From Chitinophagales bacterium (lineage in GTDB: Bacteria; Bacteroidota; Bacteroidia; Chitinophagales; Chitinophagaceae): a DNA stretch of 64,000 bases. Every line of letters begins with the position of its first letter. Position 1 is the first letter of the stretch. Position numbers and translations under genes: made by a program. Below, piece by piece: positions 32,864-41,352 of this stretch. The DNA lies in contig JAAFIK010000016.1 of the NCBI GenBank assembly GCA_013298665.1, positions 21,778-85,777 on the forward strand, in the 5' to 3' direction. The notes under the pieces are model-generated. The model saw only the letters and a program-made list of their open reading frames with translations, was not told the origin of the DNA and made no database searches.

Positions 32864-34216
32864 ATGCCTGACGCTTACAAATACCATCTCGCCCTCTCCC
32901 TCGCCGAGGAAGACCTCCCCATCGGAGAAGCCATTGCTCACGCATTACAGTCAAGGGGCATTGCCTATTATTTGTATACAGAACACGAAGGAGAGAACCT
33001 TGGGAAGCCCATTATGCATATTGTCAATAAAGTGTATGGAGAAGAAGCCCGCCATGTGGTATTGCTGACCAGCATAAATTTTGTACAAAAATTCTGGACG
33101 TCCATAGAATCATTGGTGATACAGATCGCGGCTGCAAAACGGCAGGATTTTATATTGCGGATATGTATCGACGATACGCCAGTAGATGGGATCGGAAAGC
33201 ATATTGTTGCCCTGAAGTGGCAGGATAACCCGGAGCAGATCGCCGACATTTTGTTACAAAAACTAAAGAGCGATGAAGCGGGTGACCCGGATTCGCCAGT
33301 TGAGCCGATGCCTTTCGGTTCAGCGCAACAGGGGGGTAGGATTGAAGCATTACCGAAGCCGGCGATGCTTCATGGAAAGTTCTTCAAGCGCGCGGGTATA
33401 GTGGCCGGTATTGCATTGGCCGGATTCACCCTGTTATGGCTTGTAGTTCGTTCCATTCCCCGGGAGGCAACGCCACGTCAATATGGTATGGACAATGGCA
33501 AGAGTCCGTCATCCCGTGAAAGTGTGAAAAATAAGGGAACGACAGTGCCGGAAAAAGTCCATGTGCCGGCAGGATCATTTATGCTGGGCAGAGATGGCGG
33601 TTGGTCCATCTGGCAGCCCATGCATAAAGTCACCCTTACAGCTTTTGCCATCAGTAAGACTGAAGTAACTGTAACCCAATACAAAGCTTTTTGCAATGCA
33701 ACGGGTGCTGTGATGCCTCCGCCACCTCCTTATCATTCCAGCGAGGACAATCCGGTCGTAAACATAACCTGGGCCGAAGCGCTGGCTTACTGCCACTGGT
33801 TGGGAGGGCGCCTGCCTACAGAGGCAGAATGGGAATATGCGGCAACGGTCAATGGCGAAACCAGCCATCGGTATAGTGGAGCCAATGCGATAGGCACTGT
33901 TGGATATTATTTTACCAATGCAACGGGCGGTGCACATCCGGTGGCTCAGAAAAATGCCAATGCCATAGGATGCTTTGACATGAGTGGCAACGTATCGGAA
34001 TGGTGCCAGGATTGGCTCGGGAAATATTTGCCGGGCGACCAGCTCAATCCACAAGGACCGGCTACGGGTACACGTAAAGTGATACGGGGAGGCCACTACC
34101 TGAGTAAGGTTGCCAACGACAGCTCGGCCAATGAACTGCTCACCGCTTATCGCGATCATGAAGACCCGGCACTCCGCAAGCCCTTTATCGGCTTCCGTGT
34201 AGTATGGGATCCATAG
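32864..34216 (+). CDS. TIR-like domain - TM - SUMF1/formylglycine-generating-enzyme-like domain
   Basis: 450 aa; TIR half paralogous to 30593 ORF; SUMF1: VPAGSFMLGRDGG...ISKTEVTVTQYKAFC...NITWAEALAYCHWLGGRLPTEAEWEYAA...DMSGNVSEWCQDW...GGHYLS...GFRVV. Confidence 0.88.
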   Translation: MPDAYKYHLALSLAEEDLPIGEAIAHALQSRGIAYYLYTEHEGENLGKPIMHIVNKVYGEEARHVVLLTSINFVQKFWTSIESLVIQIAAAKRQDFILRICIDDTPVDGIGKHIVALKWQDNPEQIADILLQKLKSDEAGDPDSPVEPMPFGSAQQGGRIEALPKPAMLHGKFFKRAGIVAGIALAGFTLLWLVVRSIPREATPRQYGMDNGKSPSSRESVKNKGTTVPEKVHVPAGSFMLGRDGGWSIWQPMHKVTLTAFAISKTEVTVTQYKAFCNATGAVMPPPPPYHSSEDNPVVNITWAEALAYCHWLGGRLPTEAEWEYAATVNGETSHRYSGANAIGTVGYYFTNATGGAHPVAQKNANAIGCFDMSGNVSEWCQDWLGKYLPGDQLNPQGPATGTRKVIRGGHYLSKVANDSSANELLTAYRDHEDPALRKPFIGFRVVWDP

Positions 34217-34247
34217 TTTTTTATTACATCATCAATCAACTCAACGC

Positions 34248-34877
34248 ATGACAACTATTGAACAACAAATTGCAAAATGGACAGCATTGCTAATCACTGC
34301 AGGTAATCCTACGGAGCAGGCCGCAATTGAGCTTGAAATCAAGCGCCTCAAGCGGATAGCACGAACCATTAAAAAGAAGCCGGACGAAAAGACAAAAGAG
34401 GATCAAGTGGTAATGCCGGAACCAGTCACCAGCGATGGACCACCGGTTGTATTTGTCATTCATGGACATGACAGCCCGATGAAACGCGAGGTACAACTGT
34501 TTATTAATCGTTGCGGTTTGCGCGACAGGGTGGGGCATGAAGAGGCGGATATAAGCGGCAGTATACTGGATAAGCTTACGTCAGATAAAGATTTGCCGGT
34601 TTATGCTATTGCGGCGCTGAGTCCGGATGACACGCAGCATGATGGCTCATTATGGGCGAGGCAGAATGTGATTTTTGAAATTGGTTATTTTATGGGCTTA
34701 CTGGGAAGAAAGAAAGTGCGGTTACTACGTCAGGCGGGTACAGCAATACCTTCGGATCTCCAGGGAATACTTTATACGAATTATGATGAGGAAGGCGCCT
34801 GGCGTGTAAAACTCGCTAAGGAAATGCGTGCAGTTGGAATCCCTGTTAATGAAGAAAGACTGGTTGATGCATTTTAA
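34248..34877 (+). CDS. TIR-like nucleotide-binding protein (Cap12-type, PF10137-like)
   Basis: 209 aa; PPVVFVIHGHDSPMKREVQLFINRCGL...AIAALSPDDTQ...ARQNVIFEIGYFMGLLGRKKVRLL. Confidence 0.9.
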   Translation: MTTIEQQIAKWTALLITAGNPTEQAAIELEIKRLKRIARTIKKKPDEKTKEDQVVMPEPVTSDGPPVVFVIHGHDSPMKREVQLFINRCGLRDRVGHEEADISGSILDKLTSDKDLPVYAIAALSPDDTQHDGSLWARQNVIFEIGYFMGLLGRKKVRLLRQAGTAIPSDLQGILYTNYDEEGAWRVKLAKEMRAVGIPVNEERLVDAF

Positions 34878-34940
34878 CCCAGGTTTGGCAACCCACTGAA
34901 AAGCCTGGGCTTAATGCCAACGTGTCAGTAGCAGTGTACT

Positions 34941-34991
34941 AAAAACAAGCCCCTTGTAAAAACAAGCCCCCTGTAAAAACAAGGGGCCTGT
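34941..34991. repeat. 3x 17-bp tandem repeat with hairpin potential (likely bidirectional terminator)
   Basis: aaaaacaagccccttgt / aaaaacaagccccctgt / aaaaacaaggggcctgt between convergent genes; CCCCTTG of unit 1 can pair with CAAGGGG of unit 3. Confidence 0.8.
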
Positions 34992-35076
34992 ACTTAACAG
35001 CCTGCTTTTTGATATACCCGTTGCAGCGCTGCCCTGTAAAAGCGACAGCACTGCAACTGCGGTAATCCGGCCGGCA

Positions 35077-35775
35077 TCAGGAAATACCCGATACCGTCAG
35101 TTTGACTTCGGTACTCATCTGGCCCACTTCCTCATCGTTGTCGATATAGATCGCGGTAAACTTCCAGATGGCGCTTTGTCCCAACGACGGCAGGGGATAA
35201 CTGTCCTTGTACAATGCCCTGGTGCTGGTGGCGAGAAAATTATTGCCCTTGCCATCACCCCTGTCCACATACAGGTGAACACCCTGCATTTTGTTTTTCT
35301 TCCACTTCAGTACCGGGTGCCCGGCATTCATCTCGTATTGCAGACTGGGTTGTACATCAACCTTGTTGATGACAGGCGCCTGCCCGATGATGCCAAGGTC
35401 TTTGCCAATCGATTCGTTGTACGCACGGTTGGCTTTAATACTGGCCACGAGTTTTGAGGTCCGCCCGAAAATGTCCGGTACCACCGCATACGGCGGTTTG
35501 GGTGCTGCTGGTGGTGCTGCCGGTGGCTGCAGGGGCATGTTCTCCCTGCTCCCGTCACGCAGGATGTTTTTGTACGCGGTGGACTGCTTCTTGTACTCCC
35601 TGATGCTGTTCAGGTTGCTGATAAAGTAGTCGAAGTTTGCAGCGTCTTGCACCAATTGCTGAACCACATCCTCCTCCAGCCGAAGCACATCCTTGTACAT
35701 CGGTGCTTTTCCGGAAAAATTGTTCAACCATTTCATTTTGCCCGCATCATCGTACGGGAGATAATTGTTAGCCAT
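35077..35775 (-). CDS. hypothetical protein with Pro/Ala-rich linker and C-terminal beta-domain
   Basis: 232-aa ORF, QPPAAPPAAPKPP linker. Confidence 0.75.
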   Translation of the reverse strand: MANNYLPYDDAGKMKWLNNFSGKAPMYKDVLRLEEDVVQQLVQDAANFDYFISNLNSIREYKKQSTAYKNILRDGSRENMPLQPPAAPPAAPKPPYAVVPDIFGRTSKLVASIKANRAYNESIGKDLGIIGQAPVINKVDVQPSLQYEMNAGHPVLKWKKNKMQGVHLYVDRGDGKGNNFLATSTRALYKDSYPLPSLGQSAIWKFTAIYIDNDEEVGQMSTEVKLTVSGIS

Positions 35776-36308
35776 CTTTTTTTTGTTTAGTTAAAAAATA
35801 TGAGGACAAAGCAACGGCGGTTTTTCAAGAAAAAACTGAGAAAAAACCCATGAATTTCAAGTTTTTTTCCCTTGTTTTTCTCAACTTTTTTTTGTAAGGC
35901 TTTTTTGGTGTTTCTCCCGCCCGGGATATGGCGTACCAAAAAATGCATTTTGTCAAAAGCTGTAACTGAAGCCTGGCGGACATTACAGCCCTCCAGGGTG
36001 TGGATTAACCATGCCGGTCAGCCCCATGCTGTCGGCCAGGAGCCGATATGCGTGCTTAATATGACCAATACCGCCTGTCCGGCACCGGCACCTGCCGGGC
36101 CCGGACAGATCATCGCCAACGCTGTACCGCTTATTGTCATATACATTGTTAACATGCCCCGTTTGACCGGCATAACCAATCGTTTTGCAATAGTATCGTT
36201 CCACCCGGAACCAATAGCGGCTGCAACAGCACCGGTTCATACTATATATATGTGTATCCCGCCATACCCGTTGCCCGGGTCAATACGCACGGGAGCCATA
36301 CGGTTCAA

Positions 36309-36896
36309 CCGGTTACCCGTAATGGCATATCCGGCTGCGGATACAGACTCCCGGCAACCCATAGCGCATGGCCTCCGGGCAGTGCATATAATACTGCTGT
36401 TGATAACCGATAGCCGGTCATCAAGCGTTACTTACTACCGGGCAATGATTGCGCATGGTACAGCAAATGCAACTGACCTGCGGTACATAATAGCCGACTG
36501 GTGAGCCGTAACGGCTGACCCTGTAGCGCTTGCTGCTGACTGGTAAGCAGATACTGCTGCCTGGATGTTCATAACGGCTGACTTGCGGACAATAATGACT
36601 GACCTGCGGTGTAATAGGATTGTACGGTAATCAGTCATTACTGACTGGTGGGTAATTATTGCCGCTGATTAAACTGCAGGTACTGACCACGCATTTTTTA
36701 TGCGTCGTTGGTACGCCATTACTACTGACCTGTGTACTGTACCTGCTGGTCAGTCAGCAGTAATGACCGCCGGTACACCAGTAACCATTGACCTGCCAGC
36801 AATAATCACTGACTGGTCTGTTGCGATTGCCATCGGTCAGGTACTCATTGCAGACTGGTCAGTAATGCGTAATGCCGGTAGGGTAATGGGTGGTGT
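36309..36896. repeat. degenerate 21-bp tandem array (28 in-phase units; weaker extension upstream to about 36010)
   Basis: Splitting from 36309 in 21-nt steps gives recurrent ...taat..CTGA | CYGGT... in most units with no net indel over 588 bp. Confidence 0.75.
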
Positions 36897-36963
36897 ACAC
36901 GGGAAAAAAGCATATTGCAAAAAGGGATACTGGTAAACCGTGAGTGGATACGCGCCAATCTGC

Positions 36964-37164
36964 TTATGGCCGCTGTTGCATGGCTGCAACAATACGATCC
37001 GTTCTTTTATTCGCGCGCTCATTATTGAGCGATACAACTGCCCAGATCATCGCGGGTATCCAGCCAATAAGGGTGAGCTGGAGGAGCAGACAGATAATGC
37101 CGGTGAGGATTTTTCCCCTGAGCATAAAAGAAAGCCAGGGCAAAAGGATAGCGAGTAAGGTCAT
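36964..37164 (-). CDS. YqaE/Pmp3 family membrane protein
   Basis: 66 aa; LLPWLSFMLRGKILTGIICLLLQLTLIGWIPAMIWAV. Confidence 0.88.
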   Translation of the reverse strand: MTLLAILLPWLSFMLRGKILTGIICLLLQLTLIGWIPAMIWAVVSLNNERANKRTDRIVAAMQQRP

Positions 37165-37210
37165 ATTGTTATTTTTTTATCATGAAGTGGCATATGTCAG
37201 GGGTCAGGCT

Positions 37211-37423
37211 TTACCTGCGGTTGATGACCCGCACCACCCATATCCCGATGATGATGAGTAAAGTTACAACAAATGCCGTACCCGCATATCCCGCTACCTC
37301 ACCCAGTTCGGATATCTGCAGGCGCCGGTTGACCATCCGCAATACCAGCGTGGCAATACCGGAGATGATACAGATGAGGAGCAGAGGAGAGGAGAACCCG
37401 GTTTTCTTTTTCTTTCTGGCCAT
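37211..37423 (-). CDS. small hypothetical two-TM protein
   Basis: 70 aa with two hydrophobic segments. Confidence 0.55.
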   Translation of the reverse strand: MARKKKKTGFSSPLLLICIISGIATLVLRMVNRRLQISELGEVAGYAGTAFVVTLLIIIGIWVVRVINRR

Positions 37424-37465
37424 GCGCAGGACTGTATTTTTTTGTATGTGAAATAGGTGAAAATT

Positions 37466-38137
37466 TTATTTGATATCGCCGATTTTGGGAAACACCTGTA
37501 TCAGGAACCGCTGGTTATCTTCTTCCAGGTTTGCGGGTAAGCGACCAACGCCCCCCCAGCCATTGCCTGCAATCTGGAGATCGATCAGGTCTTTATAAGC
37601 TGTTGCTTCAAAGTCTATCCGGTTGTTTTTCCAGAAGCTCCAGAGTGATAAAGCCCTTTTATAGCTGAGTTCGTAGTTGTGGTCACGACCCGTATTGTCG
37701 TTGGACGCATATCCGGCAATGACAATGATGTACGATACATTTTTAAGTTTAGGATCGGCCTCTTTGGCTTTTTTTAGGTTATTGACTACGGCGAGCAATT
37801 TTTTACCGGCATCGAGTATCTTCTCGCGGGTATCCCCCGGGTTGAAAAGGTCATTATCGGAGGCTACATCAGCGCGGTCAGTGTTGAATTTAACATCAAA
37901 TGCAAGCTTAAACCTTTTATAGGCTTCCTCGTAGGTAAACAGGGTTTCATCTTTTTTCAGGGGTCGCAGGTTTTCTTCTACGGCTTCTATGATGGACAAC
38001 TTTTCCTTTTGTAATTTGATGGTAGTACTCAGCTTCAGGTAGGTGAGTACATAAAGTACCAGCATCACAAAGAAAAGACTCGTCATGAGGTCGGTGAAGC
38101 TGGGCCAGAAGAAGGATGAGTTGGATTGTTTTGTCAT
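37466..38137 (-). CDS. MotB/ZorB-like protein: N-terminal TM with conserved Asp plus OmpA-like C-terminal domain
   Basis: 223 aa; FFWPSFTDLMTSLFFVMLVLYVLTYL; OmpA-like IAGYASNDNTGRDHNYELSYKRALSLWSFWKNNRI...DNQRFLIQVFP. Confidence 0.85.
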   Translation of the reverse strand: MTKQSNSSFFWPSFTDLMTSLFFVMLVLYVLTYLKLSTTIKLQKEKLSIIEAVEENLRPLKKDETLFTYEEAYKRFKLAFDVKFNTDRADVASDNDLFNPGDTREKILDAGKKLLAVVNNLKKAKEADPKLKNVSYIIVIAGYASNDNTGRDHNYELSYKRALSLWSFWKNNRIDFEATAYKDLIDLQIAGNGWGGVGRLPANLEEDNQRFLIQVFPKIGDIK

Positions 38138-39954
38138 TTTATGTCTGAAAACTTAATTTTCCAAAATGGGTGTAAAGAATAGAATATATAACACAGAAAA
38201 AGGATTAATATAAACGCCATGATAATGATATGCAGATAGGGTAAATTTATCAATGGAGCAAAACTCCAAAGCAGGTAAGTAATTATTAAGAGCGGTATAT
38301 ATTTCAGGATAATGTATTGCAGAAAAAATAAGCCTGTCTTTCCTTTTTTGATTTGCTGAAGAAATTCTATACTCATTGAAGATAATACAGTTCCGGTGAA
38401 TGTAAAAAGTAAGAAGAAGCTATATATCAATAGCAATGATTTATCTTCCGGAAGAAGTGGTATAGACTTTATGTTAACGTGTAGTTTAAAAATCGATTTG
38501 AGTTGGTTGTCGTTCTTATATATCTCTACGTATACGTCGTCAGGATTATTGATGTTCTCTAATGTGAGCAGGAATTTTTTTGGCTCACTTATGATATTCC
38601 ATGACTTTAAATCGTTTAATATAAATGTTTTAGGAAGCTCCGGTAAACCTGAGTTGTTACTGATGTCTGCATATGTCGCTTTCAGATGACCAGACGCGTT
38701 CTCATTAGAATGGCTTCTTAAACAAAAAAAATACTCTCCTCCCTGTTTGAATTGGATTGTTGCATAAGCATTAGATTTATTATGATCATTCTCCGATGGG
38801 GTATAAAAATAAATCGTTTGTGTAGAGGTATATTTGCTGTTCAATATAAATCTGCTGCAGAATTGCAGATCAGATTCCCAGGGTTCAGTGTTGGATAGGG
38901 AATCAATTGCCATGTCGTATAAATAGGCGTTATTGAAGTTTTTTATTATATCTTCTTTTATTTTTTTTACCTCTCCTTTTGCGAGTTTTTGTTTTTGCGT
39001 ATTATTAGCTGGGTGGTCAATTAATATAATTTGGTGAATGTTGTCTCCTATTGAGTCTTTATAGGTTTTTAATGTTCTCTCAAAGTCTTTACTGTAATTA
39101 TCCTGAATAAAATCACTTATGATAAAAATAACAGTTGGACATCCCGGCTGTAATATTTTCTTTGTCTTTTTGAAAATATCGAGAAAGTCAGAAGTGGTCG
39201 TAGGGTGTGATTTATTATCATGTTGTATTTTTCTGTGAATTTTTAAAAGTGACTCACATTTGCCTGCATTTTTATAATTTGTAATTTCATCTGTTTCATT
39301 TAAATCCTTAAAATCACCATTCCCGAAATAATTAAAGCAACTAATGCTGATAGAATCAAAGTCTTTTTTTTCTGACGATACTATATTTTGAAATATATCC
39401 ATGAAAACCAATTCATTAAGCTTGCAGCTATCAGCATTTAATGGGTTTGCGCATCCTTCATTAATTTTATACACCAATTTGGCTTTGTTTTCCTGGTGAG
39501 TTTTATTGAATGTATTAGAGTTGTCGTCGGATCCTGTGTTGTCTATAAAAAGAATAAAATGAATGTTTTTGGGATTGCCCTTCTGATATACTCCTTTTTC
39601 GAAATCTATTGTAGTGGGATGAGTATTTTTCCTGTCATTGCTTTTAGTTATATGTTGATGAGTATAAAAATCTATGATTGATTTTGGCAAGTAAGGATTC
39701 GGCTTATTTCCCTCTCTGTATTTTGAATGTATATCTGAAGTTAAGCTAAGTACAATAGCAGCTATAATGCCAAGCAAAATACTTGTCCAGGTGTGCAGGA
39801 CAGCAAACATTTTATGAGTTAGGATTGCTTTGATAACTTTTTTCTTCTTATCGCTTAATGATGGTTTTACAAGTAGCCACAACAGTGTGAACATAAAAAT
39901 GCTCAACATAGTAACTATCATTATGCAATCAAAGATTGGAATTGAAGCGAACAT
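38134..39954 (-). CDS. membrane-anchored protein with vWA-like domain (degenerate MIDAS)
   Basis: 606 aa; two N-terminal and about three C-terminal TMs; HFILFIDNTGSDDNSN ... PTVIFIISDFIQDN. Confidence 0.7.
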   Translation of the reverse strand: MFASIPIFDCIMIVTMLSIFMFTLLWLLVKPSLSDKKKKVIKAILTHKMFAVLHTWTSILLGIIAAIVLSLTSDIHSKYREGNKPNPYLPKSIIDFYTHQHITKSNDRKNTHPTTIDFEKGVYQKGNPKNIHFILFIDNTGSDDNSNTFNKTHQENKAKLVYKINEGCANPLNADSCKLNELVFMDIFQNIVSSEKKDFDSISISCFNYFGNGDFKDLNETDEITNYKNAGKCESLLKIHRKIQHDNKSHPTTTSDFLDIFKKTKKILQPGCPTVIFIISDFIQDNYSKDFERTLKTYKDSIGDNIHQIILIDHPANNTQKQKLAKGEVKKIKEDIIKNFNNAYLYDMAIDSLSNTEPWESDLQFCSRFILNSKYTSTQTIYFYTPSENDHNKSNAYATIQFKQGGEYFFCLRSHSNENASGHLKATYADISNNSGLPELPKTFILNDLKSWNIISEPKKFLLTLENINNPDDVYVEIYKNDNQLKSIFKLHVNIKSIPLLPEDKSLLLIYSFFLLFTFTGTVLSSMSIEFLQQIKKGKTGLFFLQYIILKYIPLLIITYLLWSFAPLINLPYLHIIIMAFILILFLCYIFYSLHPFWKIKFSDIK

Positions 39955-41352
39955 CTATATTTTCTTTTTTATCCAGTTATATACTTTCAGATACCAGCTT
40001 TTTTGATTTTCATTTATCTGCATCAGGACATTGACAGACTCATTTACTTTTGTTTGAAGAGAGGTGAATTTTGAGAGTAGTTGCTTATATTGCTCTGGAG
40101 ATGTAAGTCTTATTTTTTTTACTTCAGCATCTATCTCCTCCAGGTAGCTCAACTTACTCAATCCATCCTTACTTCCCTCCAGCGCCTTACTCAATTGCGC
40201 CTGTTCCAGAGTCGTCATTTCTTTTATGGCAGCCAGTTTGGCACTCACGTGTTCTTTCAACTGGTTCAGCCCGTCATCCAGAACCGTGTCCACGCCAATA
40301 ATGGCCTGCTGTATCAAGCCCCCCCTTGCCTCCAGTTGCGAGAAGTGCGATTTCAGGAACAGCATCAGTTCGCCGCTCATGGCAAAATGGGTATCGATAT
40401 TTTTTAGTACTCCTTCAATGTCTGCCGTGCGGTTGAGCATCTGGTTAAAGGCATTGCTGAGTGTTTGTGATGCCCCTACAAATGTGACCATATTGGTGAG
40501 GTATTTATTGAACTGCTCTAATTTATGCGTACCACGCAGCAGCTCCTGTAATACCTGTACATTGGCTTTGGCAAACTGGTTGATGTCTATGGCGTCCAGT
40601 TTAGCGAGGATGTCTCTTTGCAGCTCCAGATCCTGCCGGTTGCTGTTGAGTATGCCTTCCATGCGAACCAGGTTCTGTTCAAAATGCTGGCTGAAGGCAA
40701 TCATATTATTCTGCAATCCGTGTATCACCAGGTTAGCGTCTTTATTGATTGCCGGCATCAGGCTTTTTTGTAAAAAGGTATAGAATTGGTTTTTACGCTT
40801 TTCGGTGATGCGGTGCGCCTTATTGAAGAGCAGGCTTGATGCCAGTACGGTGAAACCGATGCCCGTAAAACTGGCTATCATCGCAATCTTTACCCCACCG
40901 AGCAAAATATTGATCCCATCGCCTATGGCATCGCCACCCCCGGTGGTATTGATGGCTTCGGATACACTGCTCATGTTCCACAAACCGGCCACAATACCAA
41001 TCATGGTCCCCATCAATCCAAGGTAGAGCGGTACGGACAGGGTCTGGTTGATGGCTTCTTCCTGTACCCCTGTATGCCGCTCGGTAATATCGCGGATCAG
41101 GTTAAAATCGGGTGAGCCACCGCTGCTGGCTTCAAGATAGCCGTTAATGCCATCTGTCAGTTCTGCATGTGGACTACCTTTATCCTCTGCCCCGGGTACG
41201 GATAGTCTTGCGGGGGCTTCTGTTATACCATAGGTTTCAGGTATGGCATTGTGGTATTGGTTAATCCGTTGCCAGTTGCGAAGAAAAACGAGGCATTGCA
41301 GGGCAATAATGAGTACTACAATGGCGTACTCAGCCATTTCGAGTTTAGACAT
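39955..41352 (-). CDS. MotA/TolQ/ExbB/ZorA-like proton-channel protein with long helical tail
   Basis: 465 aa; TM YAIVVLIIALQCLVFL, PLYLGLMGTMIGIVAGLW, GVKIAMIASFTGIGFTVLASSLLF, then about 280-aa coiled-coil-like tail. Confidence 0.85.
   Translation of the reverse strand: MSKLEMAEYAIVVLIIALQCLVFLRNWQRINQYHNAIPETYGITEAPARLSVPGAEDKGSPHAELTDGINGYLEASSGGSPDFNLIRDITERHTGVQEEAINQTLSVPLYLGLMGTMIGIVAGLWNMSSVSEAINTTGGGDAIGDGINILLGGVKIAMIASFTGIGFTVLASSLLFNKAHRITEKRKNQFYTFLQKSLMPAINKDANLVIHGLQNNMIAFSQHFEQNLVRMEGILNSNRQDLELQRDILAKLDAIDINQFAKANVQVLQELLRGTHKLEQFNKYLTNMVTFVGASQTLSNAFNQMLNRTADIEGVLKNIDTHFAMSGELMLFLKSHFSQLEARGGLIQQAIIGVDTVLDDGLNQLKEHVSAKLAAIKEMTTLEQAQLSKALEGSKDGLSKLSYLEEIDAEVKKIRLTSPEQYKQLLSKFTSLQTKVNESVNVLMQINENQKSWYLKVYNWIKKKI

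Noticed and set aside
32864-34216. Diversity-generating retroelement variable protein (SUMF1 domain)
   Set aside because: No reverse transcriptase or template/variable repeat pair found in the window.
35872-36504. 210-aa plus-strand ORF as a real gene
   Set aside because: Falls in the 21-bp repeat region; heptad pattern arises from the array and appears on both strands, with no recognisable family.
36309-36896. CRISPR array
   Set aside because: Units are contiguous 21-mers with diffuse conservation, no identical repeats separated by unique spacers, and no cas genes nearby.
37466-41352. Complete Zorya system
   Set aside because: Only ZorA/ZorB-like genes are present; ZorC and ZorD/ZorE effectors are not seen.
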